Shown piece after piece: positions 13,684 through 28,495 of a stretch of 64,000 nucleotides of DNA; position 1 is the stretch's first letter; each line of letters opens with the position of its first letter. Position numbers and translations under genes: made by a program. Source of the stretch: Puffinus mauretanicus (taxonomy: Eukaryota > Chordata > Aves > Procellariiformes > Procellariidae); contig JAJKFH010000102.1 in assembly GCA_023333565.1 (NCBI GenBank), positions 1,240,001-1,304,000 of the forward strand, in the 5' to 3' direction. Below the pieces are notes generated by a model that was given only the letters and a program-made list of their open reading frames with translations, did no database searches and was not told the origin of the DNA.

Positions 13684-16600
13684 CCTGAGTGAAGTTGCTG
13701 GTGAGTTACGGCCGGTCCTAGCAGTTGAGAAGCACAGGAAGGTTATTGCATCATGCCACTGCCTGGTGTCAAGAGTGAGTCATGGATACTTCTGCTGCAA
13801 GGAGAATGATGCAAATAGATTCCAAGGGTTAAATTCTTCCTCAAAATAAATTATCAAACGTTCCAGTAAGGCTATCAGACTGTCTTCTGGGAAAATTAAG
13901 GTATGTTTAGTGTCTAGGTGCCATTATGCCTGTTCCTTCATTGTTATATGAGTAATACACAGATTTGTTTCAAGGAAATTTTTTATTTTTCAGAAGAGAA
14001 CTCGGAAAGAAACCTCATATTAGCGACAGCCTTGAACTATTGTGTTTACTTTAAAATAGATGCTAAAGATTATAATAAAATTGTACTACTCATGTCTGTA
14101 TTACTGTAATGCAACTTTTTCAGGGTACAATAAAATATTCTGATGATCTGTATGGCAATACCTTCCCCCTTTTTGAGTGGAAAAAAACATCTCCAAGGAG
14201 AGGCTGATTACCACAGCAAGGCTTGTAGAGAAATAAAATGTCTTGCTAGATTAAATGATGTAGCCAAGAGAAGAGCAAACAAACTTTTGGACTCAAAGTC
14301 TCTTTTTTTATGGGAGGAAAATGGACAGAAGCAGCAACTTTCAAGTTGAGAACACATTGAGAAATTTTGCGCTGAGTAATGCTACTCAGTTTCAGTAGAA
14401 AAAATTCTGGCTGGTAGCAGTAGATAAGGGGGGGATATTATGGAGGGAGTTCATTACGGTAACTAACTCCTGTGAGATAGAATTGTCTGTGGAATAGTGA
14501 GGAGATAGCTGTGGGCATGACATGGGAAAAAAGATAATATGCAGTAAACCAATACTGAATTCTAAAAGTTATAGACTGGATAAAATATTGGTTTTAAAGT
14601 ATATAATCAAGATTAATTCATCATATTTATTATTTGCTTCTATATAGTTTCAAAGATTTAATACAAAACCAGCAAAGCCTAAAGAAGGACTAGTGTGCTG
14701 AAAGCTGTTTTTTGTTTATCAGCTGGTAGAGTTATCACCTCTCCATACAAATCTTGTGCTCAGACCTTTAGACCATGAGAACGATAATGCTTTCTTGAAA
14801 GCCTTTATTCATTCATTATTTATTGCTCTCAATCCTTTTCTGCTTTAACAGTTTGATTCACTATTTATATTGTGGTTGTGTTTAAGGGTTGGTGTTGTAT
14901 TATTCTGGTTGTTATACCAGCACATACATCAAAATGATGGTTGCTGCCTGAAGGATTCATAATCTAGGTTTGAGGAAAGCAATGGTGGGAAAGTGATATG
15001 ATCGTGTTTTTTGACTAATAGAAACGTGGTTGTGTCATTTGCTTAGCTGTTCTCCAGAGCTTTTTTAAAAATTATTTTATTTTAACCTTGACTAAGTAAA
15101 GGTTGCATTTGTATGGTTTTAGTCCCCTATTATATATTCCGTTCTTCTGACAGTAGCTGTGGTTTGAGTTTATAAATCACTCTTCACTAGCTCAAGTGGT
15201 AATTTTTTTTTTAAAACTTTTTTTCACCTATTTTGCATAAGATACCATTTGAAGGCATTTAATAACTGGCTATTTTTTCAACTGTTATCACTTAAATTAA
15301 AATAGTTAAATTGGCACTGATTTTTTTTTTTCTTGAATTGCTCGTGGTAGGTTAATCAAGAGGACCTGGTCTGTCCTTTCCTTATAAAACTAATCAAATA
15401 ATGGGGTTTTATTTTTAGAGTAGTGTATCGTGTTAGCAGGTATCCTTTTACATTTATTGAATGTTGTATATCAGGATTTTTAATTAGGTTTTTCTCAGAA
15501 AACAAAATCAGAATAAAAAAATGAACAAATTACTAACTGTGACAAAAAAAAACCCAAACAACAACTCCAAAACCATGCCTGCAGTGGAATGCTGAACTCT
15601 AAAAATGGCTTTTATTTTGTGATATAGGGACGCAGATGAGTTAAAAAGAATGATATGACTGAGGTACGTAATCTATGAAACTTAAAGTACAGTCATAAAA
15701 GGTGTTCTTTTGTGAAAATTGGATAAATTGAAATAAATGTTAGAAAAAGATAAAATTGTAGAAATCTTTTGTGTGCATAGCTCGAAACAGAGACACAGAT
15801 CTGGGAGCATGAAGGATTTCTGCTTTCCATTTGTTGGACTAGTGTGTAGTTCAAGAATTTGGGGCACTTCATTTCAGTCCGGAGTTTGTAAATTGTCTGC
15901 TGACAATCTCCATAGCAAAAGTATCTCAAAGCAGTGTTACCAACAGACTATTTTAATGATGAGTAAAACATATGTTAATGTTAGGTGAAAACTAAAAGGA
16001 ATGCAAGGATTATGACATTCAGGATTGTGGGGTGGTTTCTTAGTGGTATGTTCAGGGTTTCTGTGTTGATTAGGTGTACAAGTCTTCTGTCTGGTAAAAC
16101 TCATCTAGGCATCTGCTTGAGTGAAAAAAGAGCTAAACTCTGCTGCATTTAACTGTTATTTAACTTTTGGTCTGCTTCCTGACTACTGAGTACTGTCTGC
16201 AAAAGAAAGGGGTGTGGGGAGAGGGCGGGTGTATGGGATTATTTCTGAGGGAAAGCACAGCAAGTTGTTCTGAAGTGTGCCTTAAACTTTGCATTTAAAT
16301 AAGTATCACCATTGGCCCTTCAGCCTTGCACTGAGATGGATTAGAAAGAGTGAGTCCCTTCCCTAATTCTTTCTAGGTCTCAGAACATACCCAACAGATG
16401 AGGAGAATTTGGGGCTTCAGAAGCCACCTTGTTCTGTTTCCTGAAATAAAATGCATAGCACTAGACAAATGAGCTTTCCAGCTTTTCAATGCTACAAGCC
16501 CTTTTCAATTTTTTTTTCAGTTCTGAATTAACAGACTCTTATAAAAAATCTTTAAAAAAATCTGAGATTAATATTTGTGTTCAGACACTTGTGCCATGCT

Positions 16601-19600
16601 TAAGCTCTTGCTAGAGTTGGTGGATTGACACCTCGAACTCACAACAGGGAATTCCATTCTCCTTTCTGTCTTGACAGTTGTTCATAAAGATGTATCAAAA
16701 GATTAAGATGCTTCTCTGAATAATTTTTAAATGCAGAGCACTTGGTTACAAGGTTTGCATAAATGCACTTGAACCAGAACCAAAACACTGTATTGTACGG
16801 CATTTTTGTCCATTTTATCTCTATTTTTGCAGATCTGGAACAGTTATGTATTCTTAGTCTGGTATATAAAGAAGCAAGGGAGTTCAGTCGTTGCTCTGCA
16901 AGAAGCCTAACAGCATGACATACTGCTTGAATGACCATGTAGTAATGATTCGTAAGTAAATAGGTCCTGAAAAGATTTATTAAGAGCCAGTATTCGTTCA
17001 GTGAAAGATTTACCCTAAATGATTTTACCAACACAGTCTATACCAACTGTCCATTTTGATCCATGGGCAACACAAGACTATTCTGTGTTAGATAGTTTTA
17101 TATTTATTACAATGAACTCGGATTTCCTTTATGTTCTTCTGTCTGTTCCTTTGATTCCTAGAGTGATGTGCAAGGTTAGACAGGTCAGTATTAAAGCTTT
17201 TCACTGACAAAAGTCAGCTGTCAGTCCTATTGCAGATACCCATTTTAGCTTGTCTGATTCACGTTCTGATCAAATGTGTTTCTGATGTATACGATGTATA
17301 CTAAGAACCCAACTTATTGCACGTGATGGCTTGAGTGTTGGGTGACTGAGCTCTGCTGCCAGAGGGAATTGCCTCTTGCTTTGAAAATTCTCATACCTAG
17401 CAGAAAGATGTCTGTGGGGAAGAACCACACTTCTGAATGGAAAAACTTCTGTTTAGGTATTTTCATCACATTCCAGGATCCGGTAACGATTTTCATAATG
17501 AAAATCCTTGACTTTGTACTTCCAAAGTGGCATGTGAGCCTAGCATTTATCACTATCATGGTACATCTAGCAGAAATTTGAACACCTCATATTCTGGTAG
17601 GTTGTGATAGGCCTCGTCATTTCCAGAACTATCCAAGTTCCTTTTCATGCTTTCCTGTCACTTCTCTCTTGAACTCACTCAAGGGGGTATTGTGTTGCCT
17701 CTTAAAGGTCGCAGAAAGCTCCTTTAGAACTTAATGTGCTGTGTTCTGCTTTGGCGTCGAAGGTGCTGCTGTCATTTCAGCACAAGGGTAAGTGCCAGAA
17801 CATTTTGATCAGAGTTTTTTTGTATGCTCTTTCACAGGGACAATGATTACTGCAGCCATATTCTAAATTTATACTGGAATTCCAGTAACGCATTTGATCT
17901 GCCTGTCTTCCCAAAACTATACTCAGTATTAAGAGACTTGATGTATCCAGAAAAAAACATTTTCAAGTCTGTTCCTTTGTGACTGTAGCCAATATTTCAT
18001 GGCAGAGAGCTGAGAAGATAACATGTATCATGTCAAAAAGCCCCGGGTTTGAAAAGGCTTTGTTGAGTCTCGCTGATGGTTGCTGCTACTGTAGATTTTG
18101 TTAAAAATGGATTTCTATTGTCTTCTCCTTGCATTTCAAAGAAAATGAGAAAAGTTATGAGAATGGAAGGGATGCATATCTTCTGTTTGGCAAGAACTTG
18201 ACTTGCTTGTGAGAACTTCAAGCCCTAATCTTGCAAGATAGACTTTAAATGATTGCTGCCATTGTGGCTGACTGCCGTGCATTGATAGCTCTAAAAAAGT
18301 CCATGCTTCTTACTTCAAGAAGGGACAATGAATGAGGGTTGTTTTTTTCTGTACAGCAGTGCACAAATTACAGTCCTCTACAGTGGCTGATGATGTACCT
18401 GGGTACTGCTTTTATTTCAGCTATCATTTTAGGCCTTTTGGATTTGGGGCCAATTGAGTATGAAAGTCTGCAGTTATTCCTTATTGTGGCTTAAAACAAG
18501 AAAACCGCGTGCAAATACTTTTCCAGGAAACTTGTTTTACTTTCCCTGAAGAATTGATATATGGCAAATGTGAGAAGATGCAATGCTTACAATTATGTAC
18601 GGGAATAGAAAGCAGTTAGGAAGACATATTGGAGAGACTATGAACAAGTAAAACAAAAATGAAAGTATTACCATGACATAGCTGAACTGGTCCCATCTTC
18701 TTGTCAAACAGAGGGATGAGGTGTTTGGCATACAGGGCCTCGGCACTCTGTAGGCATCTCCCTAAGATTACTTTTGCCTTGCAAGTTTACTATCTAATCA
18801 GCACAAAGAAAATTATAAGGAGGCTGGCAAAGCCTCATTCTACACATGGTCTGTGCAGCTGAGAGGCAGCAGGTAGTTTTTGCTGTTGGTTATCTCCCTA
18901 TCTTGGTTGAACATTGTGCAAAGACTCCATTGGCAAGAACTTTCCATGTGTCACAGTACAGCCGTATGTTGTTTATGAGATTCTGAATGCCACATGTTCT
19001 ATTATTTGACAGGATCAAGTCCTTCCTGCAGTCTGCTCACATTTATGGCCATATCTGGTCATCTGATGTTTCTCTTGCTCAAGAAAATGCATTAAAAAAG
19101 CCAACAAACAGAATGCCAGTAAATTTCAGTGTTTTCAGATTGCTGGTGAGCCACTATGCAGGTTTTATAGTTCAGTCTGATAGGGCTAGCAAATATTTCA
19201 TTTCTTCAGCTAAGCAGCCAAATATTGGGCTCTTGATATCTTATGTGGACAGTAACTCAATTTCTGGAGGCACAAGTTTGGAAAGAACACTTACTGCTGT
19301 GGTCATCAATCCATAGTCTCTGAGCATCAGGTTGCTCATGAGATCTTCCACTGTTGCTTGCGGGTGAAGGATGCCACTATGCTGCGTTCCAGATTGACAG
19401 GAAGAACAAAGTATTGTATTGCTCTGGGCAAGCAGAAGTTGAAAAGCTTACTGTTTTGTATTAAAACTAATTCTTTGAAATTTTATCAATTTGTGTATCA
19501 CAGCCTACGTCGTAATTGTTTCTTCAATCCTCAGCAGTCATAAGCTTGAAATATTCAAAAAGCTTTAAAGATCAGGCCTACTCCATATTTTATACCCTCA

Positions 19601-22600
19601 CATAAGAGGTATAGGGTTTATGCATACAGATGCAGTTATTCAAAATGTTTCAGTCAAAATATTCTTGTGGGACCCATGCATGTGTGCATTGAGATTTATA
19701 CTGTAATCTCTCCAAACTGACTAGTATAGAAGAAGGTTTACATTTGGCGGAGGAGAGGGGGTGGGGTGGCAAGGGGAGGGTGATGTGGATAATGTAGTCA
19801 ACAGCTTTCTTGTGCATCGATTTTTCATATAGTACTCTTTCATTATCAATCGTCAGCTATTTTTCCTTTTTAGAGCATAGTGTTGACGTATGCTCATACC
19901 TTGGAAAATACTGAACACGAGATCAAAGGTTGTGTAGCAGAGCACCTTTTATCTTGGATTAATTCCTTGCATCAGCTAATGGAAGGATATATTTGCTGAC
20001 TTCCCTAATAGAGGTGACTAATAAGAATATGTTTTTGCAGAAAAGCTCCTAATCTACTAACAAAATGAGTCAAGTTTCATATAGATGCTATTAATTTGAA
20101 AATATTAGACATTTATATGTATGTAAATATTAAAGTTCTCCTTCCCTCAAGTACCATAATAATTTCAATTACTTTCATGGGATGAGAGGTTCACAAAAGC
20201 CGAATTTGGCACTTAAGCACCTATTGTATGGATGCAATGTTTAGAAGTAATCTATACCACGGATGAAATTTGGTGTGTTGTATACACATGCAAAATCGCA
20301 TAAGATCGAATTCTGCAAGTTCTATTATGGCTGGCCTGAATATAGATCAATCTGATGTTTGTGTGTTGGCTTTTTTTTACACAGAAACCTCTTACATGAG
20401 GATGCGTTTTATCGACACAGTTTGTGACAAAAGAAGTTTGTGCTTGCCAGACAGGGAAGACAGAAACTGTAAAGAATTATCTTACTGCAGTGTGTGAAAC
20501 TGCATATATGCAAGGACTTGTTTCTTTAGCAGCGTAAGAGCAAATAATCAAAGCTCATAATTGTATATGAATAAAATATGATATTTAAGTAGTGTAATGC
20601 TAACCCAATTTGGACAGCCTAGAGGGAAATAGAGGTTAAAATCACTATGGAAATTGTCGATTCCGATGAGAAATTCTAAACATTTACCCTAATCCCAAAA
20701 TGCCTGTTCTCAAGAAAGATGAGGGGCACTTAAAAGAATCCAGTTTCTGTACTCCAGGATCATAGCATGCTGATACTCAAAGCATGTGAAATGTAGATGC
20801 TAGGAAGATTTGCATGAGAAAAAGCTTTTGAAGCATGCTAAACTACTGATGTAGATGTACCTTTGGAAATTTAGACACATGCTAGCTGGGACTAACTTGT
20901 ATGACTTCAGAAATAGTTTTCCTTTGTCTTCTATTGCCTACTAGACCATTTGTAATATCTGCCACAGAGCTCAAATTGGTTCATCCCTTAGGAAGCCAGA
21001 AAACTGTCAGAATTATATTCATAGTTCAAAAACTGATAGATAAACTGATGTTTTTCAGAAGTTTACGAGGTTTGCCTATGCTTAGTCAGAATTTTTATTC
21101 TTATCACACAGGTAAGTGCACAAATTTCTTCACAATCAGTTATATTTTTACTTGTGCATCAGGTATTCTATGGAAACTGCCCATATACATGCTTTATTCC
21201 TTGAAAATGTAAATAGCTTTTTTTCTTTGTAAGATAAGCTGCTTCATGTTTACCATAGGTAAATCTTTCATGTGGACATTTACCACTGAATAACTGGTGT
21301 ACTGCATTTATTCTGTTTTACCTTGCAGCCTTTTTAATGGAGGTACCTTAGTATGAGGGGATTGCGTTGCAGTTTTGGTTCTTCTGTGGCTACAGGTTTA
21401 TTAGGTTGTTTCTGATCTGCTTAGTTTTGGAGTTTAAATTCATTCCTGCTGCGTTGCTTCTGGTTTTTTTTGTTTGTACAGACAGGGGTGAAGGAATTAG
21501 GCTGCTGCACACTGCCCCCTTAAACCAAATGAGTCATTCTGTGTGAGTCCAGTTCACCTGACAAATGTATTACTGAGAACTTAAGCTCTCTATCTATAGT
21601 GCTTTTTTACCATCTTGCCCTTCTGCTGTCTCAGAGATAATGCAATATATGGTTGGCTTTAAAATACAAGTCTCTTTCTTTGACTCTCACAAATTAAAAC
21701 CTATTAAAATAAGCTGTATTTTCTATCTAAGCTAAACATTATAAAAATCACCCATTCATTTCCATTTAAATAAGGGTTTTGAAGCCCCTGATCCATCTTA
21801 CAGGGAATATGTAGCATTTCTGGAATCAGCAAGTTCTGTTTCATCACAGCCCTGCTGGGCACCTGACATTAGCCCTTTTTTCAGTTTCTTTGCGTGGGCT
21901 GCAGCTGAATGTCAGCAGGGACTCTCTGAGACAGCCAGGCCTTTGCTTCTGCGGTGCATTCAGCAGAATCTATTTCCCAGAAACACTGCCAAAACATTAA
22001 CTCTTTGAGAATGGGAGAGAATGATTCCCTGTAGTGACCAAATCCTATTCTAGCATTTGGCATGTGATCTCTTTTGAGCTGAATGGGGTTCATCCTCCTA
22101 CAAATGTTTGAAATGCTTTCATTGTAAAGAACATGAGAGGAATCATCATAATTGCAAAAGTTTGTGATTGTGCATGCAGATCTGCTGGCAAGAAAAGCAC
22201 CTTTTAAGTTCTGTCATTTTCTGGTGATGTACATTCAAGGGTAGACCTTACTGAATTGTCCTTCTGAAATGAAATATATCGTAATTATTGTATCTTTTCT
22301 TTCCAGAGTAGTAGCATTCTAGTCATGATGATCTAAAGACAAAAGTAAGGCAGTGTTTGTAGGTACTACAAGTACATCTATTTCAGACCTGGAAGGACTT
22401 TTGTAGCTGAAAGCTTGTCTCTCTTTCCCAGCTGTAAAAATAGTTGGCTAGCTGTAAACTGGCATCTTCAGAAACCTAGTTTTTGGTCAATTAACAAATT
22501 GCATCCGTCTCTTATTTTTTTTTTTTTATCCCTGGGTTGTGTTCTTAAAAATAAATACAGAAATATGTGATATGTTATAAAAAATGCAAACCTGTCCTAT

Positions 22601-25205
22601 GTCTTTCCAAGCACTTACTGTTTTTTACATGAAGAACAGTTTGATCACTGAGCAGATTCGCAGAAAACTGCCAAATACATGTACATCATAAAGCTGTTAT
22701 TCAGTACAGGATATACTGGCGTTGTGGGTTAACAGTAGAAGTAATCAGGAAATTTTCAGTAGCTAAGTTTGTCAATAATAGTTTTTATAAGGAACTTTTA
22801 TTGAATCTGCTGATTTCAGCAAAACGTTTGTTAGGAAAAAATTTCTTCCCTGCGGAGTGGAATTTCTGATTAAAAATTAGAAAAGAGTGAGATGAGATCA
22901 ATCCCTGAGCAGGAAACAGCCTTGGTCAGAAGTGCTCACTAGAGTGTGGGAGACGCTAAAGGGGTCTGTTGGCTAATTCAGATGAAGACCTTGAGCCGAG
23001 ATTCATCTTCCATTTATGACACTGGGATGTGAGAGATGTAGGTTTAAATTCCTAAGTCAGTCAATATTCAGATATTTGTACAAAGCAGAATCTTTCTCAG
23101 TCCCTTCTGTAAGAATATCTTGTTAGAGATCCGCCCAAGAACAGCTTATTGCCTACTGACTAGAGCCTCATTTGGGATGTATGAAGATGATGAGTAGGAG
23201 TTTGAACCTTTATCTCCCAGGCTGAAGCTTTTCTAATGCACCACTAAGTATTCTAATAGGACCTCTCTTTTCCTCCCCATCCTTTCCATCACCCCATATT
23301 CTCTTGCTCATGAATGTGAGAGTCTTCAGTGTTCTCCCAGTGTAAAGAGAATAATTTTTTTTAAGTCATTGAGTTTTGCAGAATATAACAATGCTTCCCA
23401 CCTCATTGTGACACATTTCTGTGACACAGTGTCATATAATTGCATGTTATGTTTTCCCTTGTTGCTGGGAAAGATTAGATTCTTCTCTGCCTTTTTGCTG
23501 ACAGACATCTCTTGAATGTACTGAATTTCCCTGGTTAACCTACCTAGAATTTAAATCCAAGAGATTAAGGAGAACTTAACTACAGAAGTGTTCTGTGCCT
23601 AGGTGCCTTGCCTCTGTCGCAGAACCCACAGTTCTAATTTAGGCATTTAGACTTCTTGAATAAAGTATAGGATGAGTTATATATCTGATTGCATAGTTAT
23701 AAAGACAGTATCTGCAGTGGGAATAGCCTAAATCAGGCAACCAAAAACAAACAGACAAATGCATATTGGAATCTTAAACACTGTAGCTTGGTAGGCCAAG
23801 CTCTGTCTTGCAAAGATAAGTGTGGAAATCCTTTCTTTCAAGATTGTGCTAGTAGCAATGGCTGCCTCCTTTTGATCTAAAATGTAGGGTTAGAATACAG
23901 GTCTTGGCTGTAGAGTATCAATTAAATTCCTTTTTCTGTCTGAGTATGTTAAAATGCACATCCCCCACTTCCTTTGGAATGGTAAGATGATAAGCATTTA
24001 AGATAATTGGAAGTATTGCCATTCAGGTCTTTCTGTTCTTATGTGTTCTACCAATTAGAATAAGAAGCTATGCCCTCTGTAGTATTTTCTGTCAGACCTA
24101 CTGAATCTTTAAATATTTCATGCAAAATGGAAAAGCTTCAATAGGGAGAGATGAAAAGAGCTGCCTGCAGCAAGGTTCCCAAACTCACCAGTATAGCACT
24201 AGGTATGTTGCATTATCCTGAGACTGCAACAACAGGACTGCTTTGTGAACCAGATATAAGGAACTTCTATATCATTGGTCCTATTCATACTGTAGGTTGG
24301 AAACTAATCTAACCAATCTGCCAAGGTGTGGGAAATGTGAATTTGAATCCTATTACGTGGAGGCGAAGTTTGAATAATGTTCTGCTACTTACAGATGTAA
24401 ATTTTGTGCTGCTAGATGAAAGGCAAACCCTGTCCCTGCATAGAGCCTGGTTAACAAACTTTAGGTTGCCCCATGGAAGTAATACAGGTAGAGGAGCAAC
24501 TGGTAAGAGGTTGTGTTTGCACCTTGCCCTTTTAGGATTTACATTTGAGGTGGGCCTGAAGATGCTTAGCTCTGTCAAGAGAAAAGTACATTGGGCATAA
24601 CCAGCAAGAGACTTACTAGAGAACTATGCTCACAAAAATACCTTTGTGATTTGCAGGTGTAGTTATAATTTGTAGTGAGGCTTAAAGACCAATTTTCATT
24701 ACTTGAAAAAATAGGGAATCCTCAAGGTCTGAAATAAGAACAATAATCTTCAAGAAAAGTACAGCTGCAACATAATGGCTTTGACTTTAATTATGTTACC
24801 TTTATTAAGCTATTTAAGAAAAGCATGATTGGTACTTATTCAGCAGAGTATGACATAGCCAAGCTCAGTGGTATTAAAATTATTTTTACTTGTTTATTTG
24901 ATTGAGGTCTTTAGTCAGGTCCTAGAATAGGATTAAGCATCAGTGGCTAGTATCGCATGAACTTGGAAAATTTTGTCTTTCTGGGATAGTCACTGATTTA
25001 AAAGTGAAGTCTAAGAAATGGATGAGACGCTAGTAAGACTTGCCTGCTCCTTCAGAGGGAAAAAGATGTTTTCTTTGGAATGATATAGAAGAGCTATGTT
25101 AACTGAAAAAGTAGTTTATTTATGATGGCAACTAATAAAAGGTATCATTCCATTATTCTGAAAATCATAAAAAAAATCTTTGGAAAGCAGAGAAAAGAAC
25201 CCATT

Positions 25206-25227
25206 TTGCATACATCTTGCATACATC
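25206..25227. repeat. Tandem duplication of 11 bp
   Basis: TTGCATACATC occurs twice in direct succession in intronic DNA. Confidence 0.85.
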
Positions 25228-27067
25228 CTTGGGAAGGAATGGGTGTCAAAAGCATAGAATAATTTTCTATGGCGTATTTTCTAGTTGCCTTGCACATAAT
25301 GAAGTTTGTTCTCAGCTGAGCAGTTCAGAGAACAGTGATAGTAATTCATAAGCTTGGTGCTAACCCTTCCTGTCGTCCCACCTCTTCATTTTTCCTGGGA
25401 AACTGAATTCAAGGCAGTTGCTAACCATTTATGTCAGGTGTTCCAAACTCTCTTGTCCTTACTTAACAGACTGATGGATACCGATAAATACTGTTTGTCA
25501 TTGGTATTAAATTTTATTTCATATCATGTTTCTGAATCATATAATAGATTTTGGTTCTTTGACCCAAAAGTTGCGTGGGAGCTTTTCCAACTTTGGGGGA
25601 GATAATTTCTGTGGGTCTGAGACACAGTTTTTGCCTATGTAACCTAAAATGAGATTTGACAGCAGATCAAATGGTAAAATGTGGGAATTTGGTTGTGGTG
25701 ATTTAGTCCATTGATGTTTATAAATAACTCAAGTTTGATTCTGAGACAACACTGAGTAGAGGAAGTAATTTCATTTAGTAGATGATGCGGTTGTTCAGAA
25801 GAAGCTCTTTTCTTGCCTGGGAGAAAGGAAATGCTGAAGTGGCAGTATGTGGAGAGGCAGGTGGAAGCATGTGGGAATTTGTTTGTTAGCTGGAGGAACA
25901 ACACACAGCTGGGCTGTGGATAAGTAGGGCTTCTCAAATGCAAATGGAATTAACTCATGTGTGGAATTGTAAAGTTATATCTGGTGAGGTTATTTTTTAA
26001 GTTTAACAAAGATTAAGGATATTCTTTCACTACTGCTGTTGTAGTCCTACTGACCTTATTGGTGTTGTATAGATACAAATGAGGCAAACCTTTTCGTGAG
26101 TGCAGTAGGTTTTCTCTTACAGCTTCATCAACATACATTAGTTGAACAGAGGTAGTAGTTTTGATTGCCTACTTGCACGCTGGCATGTTGGTGGTAGTGC
26201 CTCACTTTTAAGACTTGGAGGTTGTCTGACATTCTCACTTTAACTGTGGTTTGGAGAAATGACAATAAATGAAAATTGAAATCTTTAATTAAAAAAAAAA
26301 AGAAAAATGTGATTTCTAAAAACATTCTCGAAATCCCTTGAGATATTTCTTTTCTTCTCTTATACTGCTAAATGCTGACTTGAAAATAAATTGAGCATCC
26401 ACCAATATAGAAACACAATGTACCTTTTAGAACAGAGTAATTAATTATCCTCTCCCCAATATACCTGTGCTATGTTATAACACAGATTCTATAACCTAAA
26501 GTGTAGTTTTAGGTTAACAGAATTAGTAACTGCCAGATATTGTGTTATTGAAATAGAAGAAAAGACAATTACAGCATCTTAAATCAATCATGAAGCTACA
26601 CATTTAAGCTGATTTAGATGGTTCCATTTCTTTCTCCACCAGCTCCTTGACTGCACGTTCCCACCCCTACTTTGCACCAGGATCAGCATTGGTGTAGTCA
26701 ACTGGATCAGAGATCTGGCTGGAAAGACCTTTTGTTTGGTGTTGATGGGGCTGATTTTCAGCCAGGTGAAGTTTTGATCCACTTGTTAGTGCCAGCCGCC
26801 TAAGGAAGGACAGAGAGCTGGACTGTTCCTTTTAGTGGCAGTGTGGACTTAGGTGAGCTGATTGTGAAACAGCACCTTTAGTTTTGAAAAGCTCTTCTGA
26901 GGCCAGAACACAAAAGGAGGGGAAGTAATCCGTCTCAAGTACTGACCTTTGTAAAGAAAATGGGATTGAACTGCCTTTATGCACCATTCTATACAACTAA
27001 ACTAACTGTTAACAGGTTAAAGGTAGGTAACTGTGCTGCAAATACTATCTTCTGTCTATTGTCTTTT

Positions 27068-27201
27068 CATAGAATCATAGGATGGTTGAGGTTGGAAGAG
27101 ACCTCTGGAGGTCAGCTGGTTCAACCCCTCTGCTCAAGCAGGGCCACCTAGAGCCAGTTGCCCAGGACCATTTCCAGACAGCTTTTGAATATCTCCAAGG
27201 A
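27068..27201 (-). mobile_element. CR1 3'-end fragment
   Basis: It reads CATAGAATCATAGGATGGTT, then GAGGTTGGAAGAGACCTC and a block ending CAGCTTTTGAATATCTCC. This is the reverse complement of the CR1 3' end, which makes it a 5'-truncated CR1 on the minus strand, about 130 bases long. It lies 1.3 kb upstream of ERC1 exon A. The 66-67 codon ORFs over it on both strands are repeat-derived. Confidence 0.88.
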
Positions 27202-28495
27202 ATTTTACATAAGAATTGTGATAAATATATTCTTGAATGTGTAAACCCAAATCTTTTTACATCTCCTCTTTTCACAAATATTTGAGTGAAATGAAGTTCT
27301 TGGATTTATGTCAAACGTATTAATTTGGCACCATCTTTACATTATAGACCTTAACAGTGTGTCTCCTGCGTCAAGCTTGTTAATAGATTATAACTAATGC
27401 TAACTAACTAGTACTTTAGTCCTAGTGAATACTGGAAGTAGCTGTATTGCAGACACTGATTTTTGGAATATAAAGGTAGACCCCAGAGATCAGTCTATCT
27501 GACTTGTTCACATTCAGACTAAACTGTAAGCATGTCTGCCACTCTTAAGGGAGTAGAGATGTATGACTCAGTGCGTATCTCATCCCTGGTAATCAGATCT
27601 TTGTTCAGTGTGTTAGTACTTCTCCGTTATTGTCTTAATACTTGTGTCTTGCAGAGAAGAAAACATATGTTTATCTAAATATGAAGTGAGGACTTTTTTC
27701 TAGGCAAACTGTGCTTCTCCTATATTATCCCACTATATTAACCCACTGTATTCAGTCATTGAGACAGGATTTATTGTCTTGTACAACCACAAATTACTGC
27801 TGATCATTTGATTGACTTCACATTCCTCTTTGTAACATGGCAATTTCTCTTCTGTTCTAAAATCCTCATGCATAAAATCGTATGATATGACCCTTCTCCC
27901 CAGTCAGCATATAGCCAGTTTTCTATAGTTGTAGTTCTTCCTGACATGCTGAAGTTTCTTCTGCAAGTCAACTGGGAAATTGGTGCTATGTGTAGTGTTA
28001 GTACTGAAGACCTTGGGAGCCTTCATGGCTGATTGATTACATTTCATTAGATGGTATGTAAATTCTAATAGTCATGTGTCCCTCTGCTTTGTCAAGGTAG
28101 TAATTCTAGTCTAGGACTTCTTATGCAGAATTCTTCTATAGGGTAGGCAAACATTTGGGAAAAAAAATACTTTAAGCTCTCAGCTTACTGACAAATGCCT
28201 ACTCACATTTTCCCATTTAAAACAGTGACTCACTCAAGTTGGTAGAAGTGAGAGAGTCACCCGAGTAAGAGGTTTCTAGTGTTAAGCAACCTCTACCAGG
28301 CATAGAAGGAGGGACTTGAAATTTCTGTAGTATAACCCAGTTCCACCTCAATTCTGCTCTGAAAAAACAATGTTGGTCTGTCAGTGTTGCGGTTTCCTCT
28401 TGGTTGGTGGTTCAGGAGGACTGATGTGGCTCATACTGTTCTCTTTATTTCTCTGGTGGAGGGAATCCTCTGATTTTATTTATTTATTCTTTTAG

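Larger units (their letters stand above)
1344..28495 (+). other. ERC1 intron upstream of exon A
   Basis: No coding exon of ERC1 is seen in this part. Apart from the repeats listed, it is AT-rich unique sequence with short chance ORFs. Around 8900-11400 and 16600-19500 the composition is a little richer in C and G and longer ORFs occur (140 codons at 9224-9646, 131 on the minus strand at 16639-17034, 109 at 18987-19316). None has a recognisable protein or splice structure. Around 4980-5330 there is a run of homeodomain-type motifs. Around 22850-23640 the sequence looks like an old, unnamed repeat. Confidence 0.8.

Noticed and set aside
16639..17034. 131-codon minus-strand ORF
   Set aside because: Low-complexity hydrophobic and aromatic translation from AT-rich intron; no homology recognised.
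18987..19316. 109-codon plus-strand ORF
   Set aside because: The translation resembles no family I know and the flanking sequence gives no promoter or splice pattern. It may be an old repeat, but I cannot show it.
22850..23640. Possible tRNA-derived element, with a GAGTTTGAACCT box near 23199
   Set aside because: The box resembles a tRNA B box, but there is no A box at the right distance and no cloverleaf, so I call no tRNA or SINE. It may be part of an old unnamed repeat.
24309..24600. Long ORFs on both strands (89 and 90 codons)
   Set aside because: Overlapping open frames on opposite strands with no recognisable protein; most likely chance.
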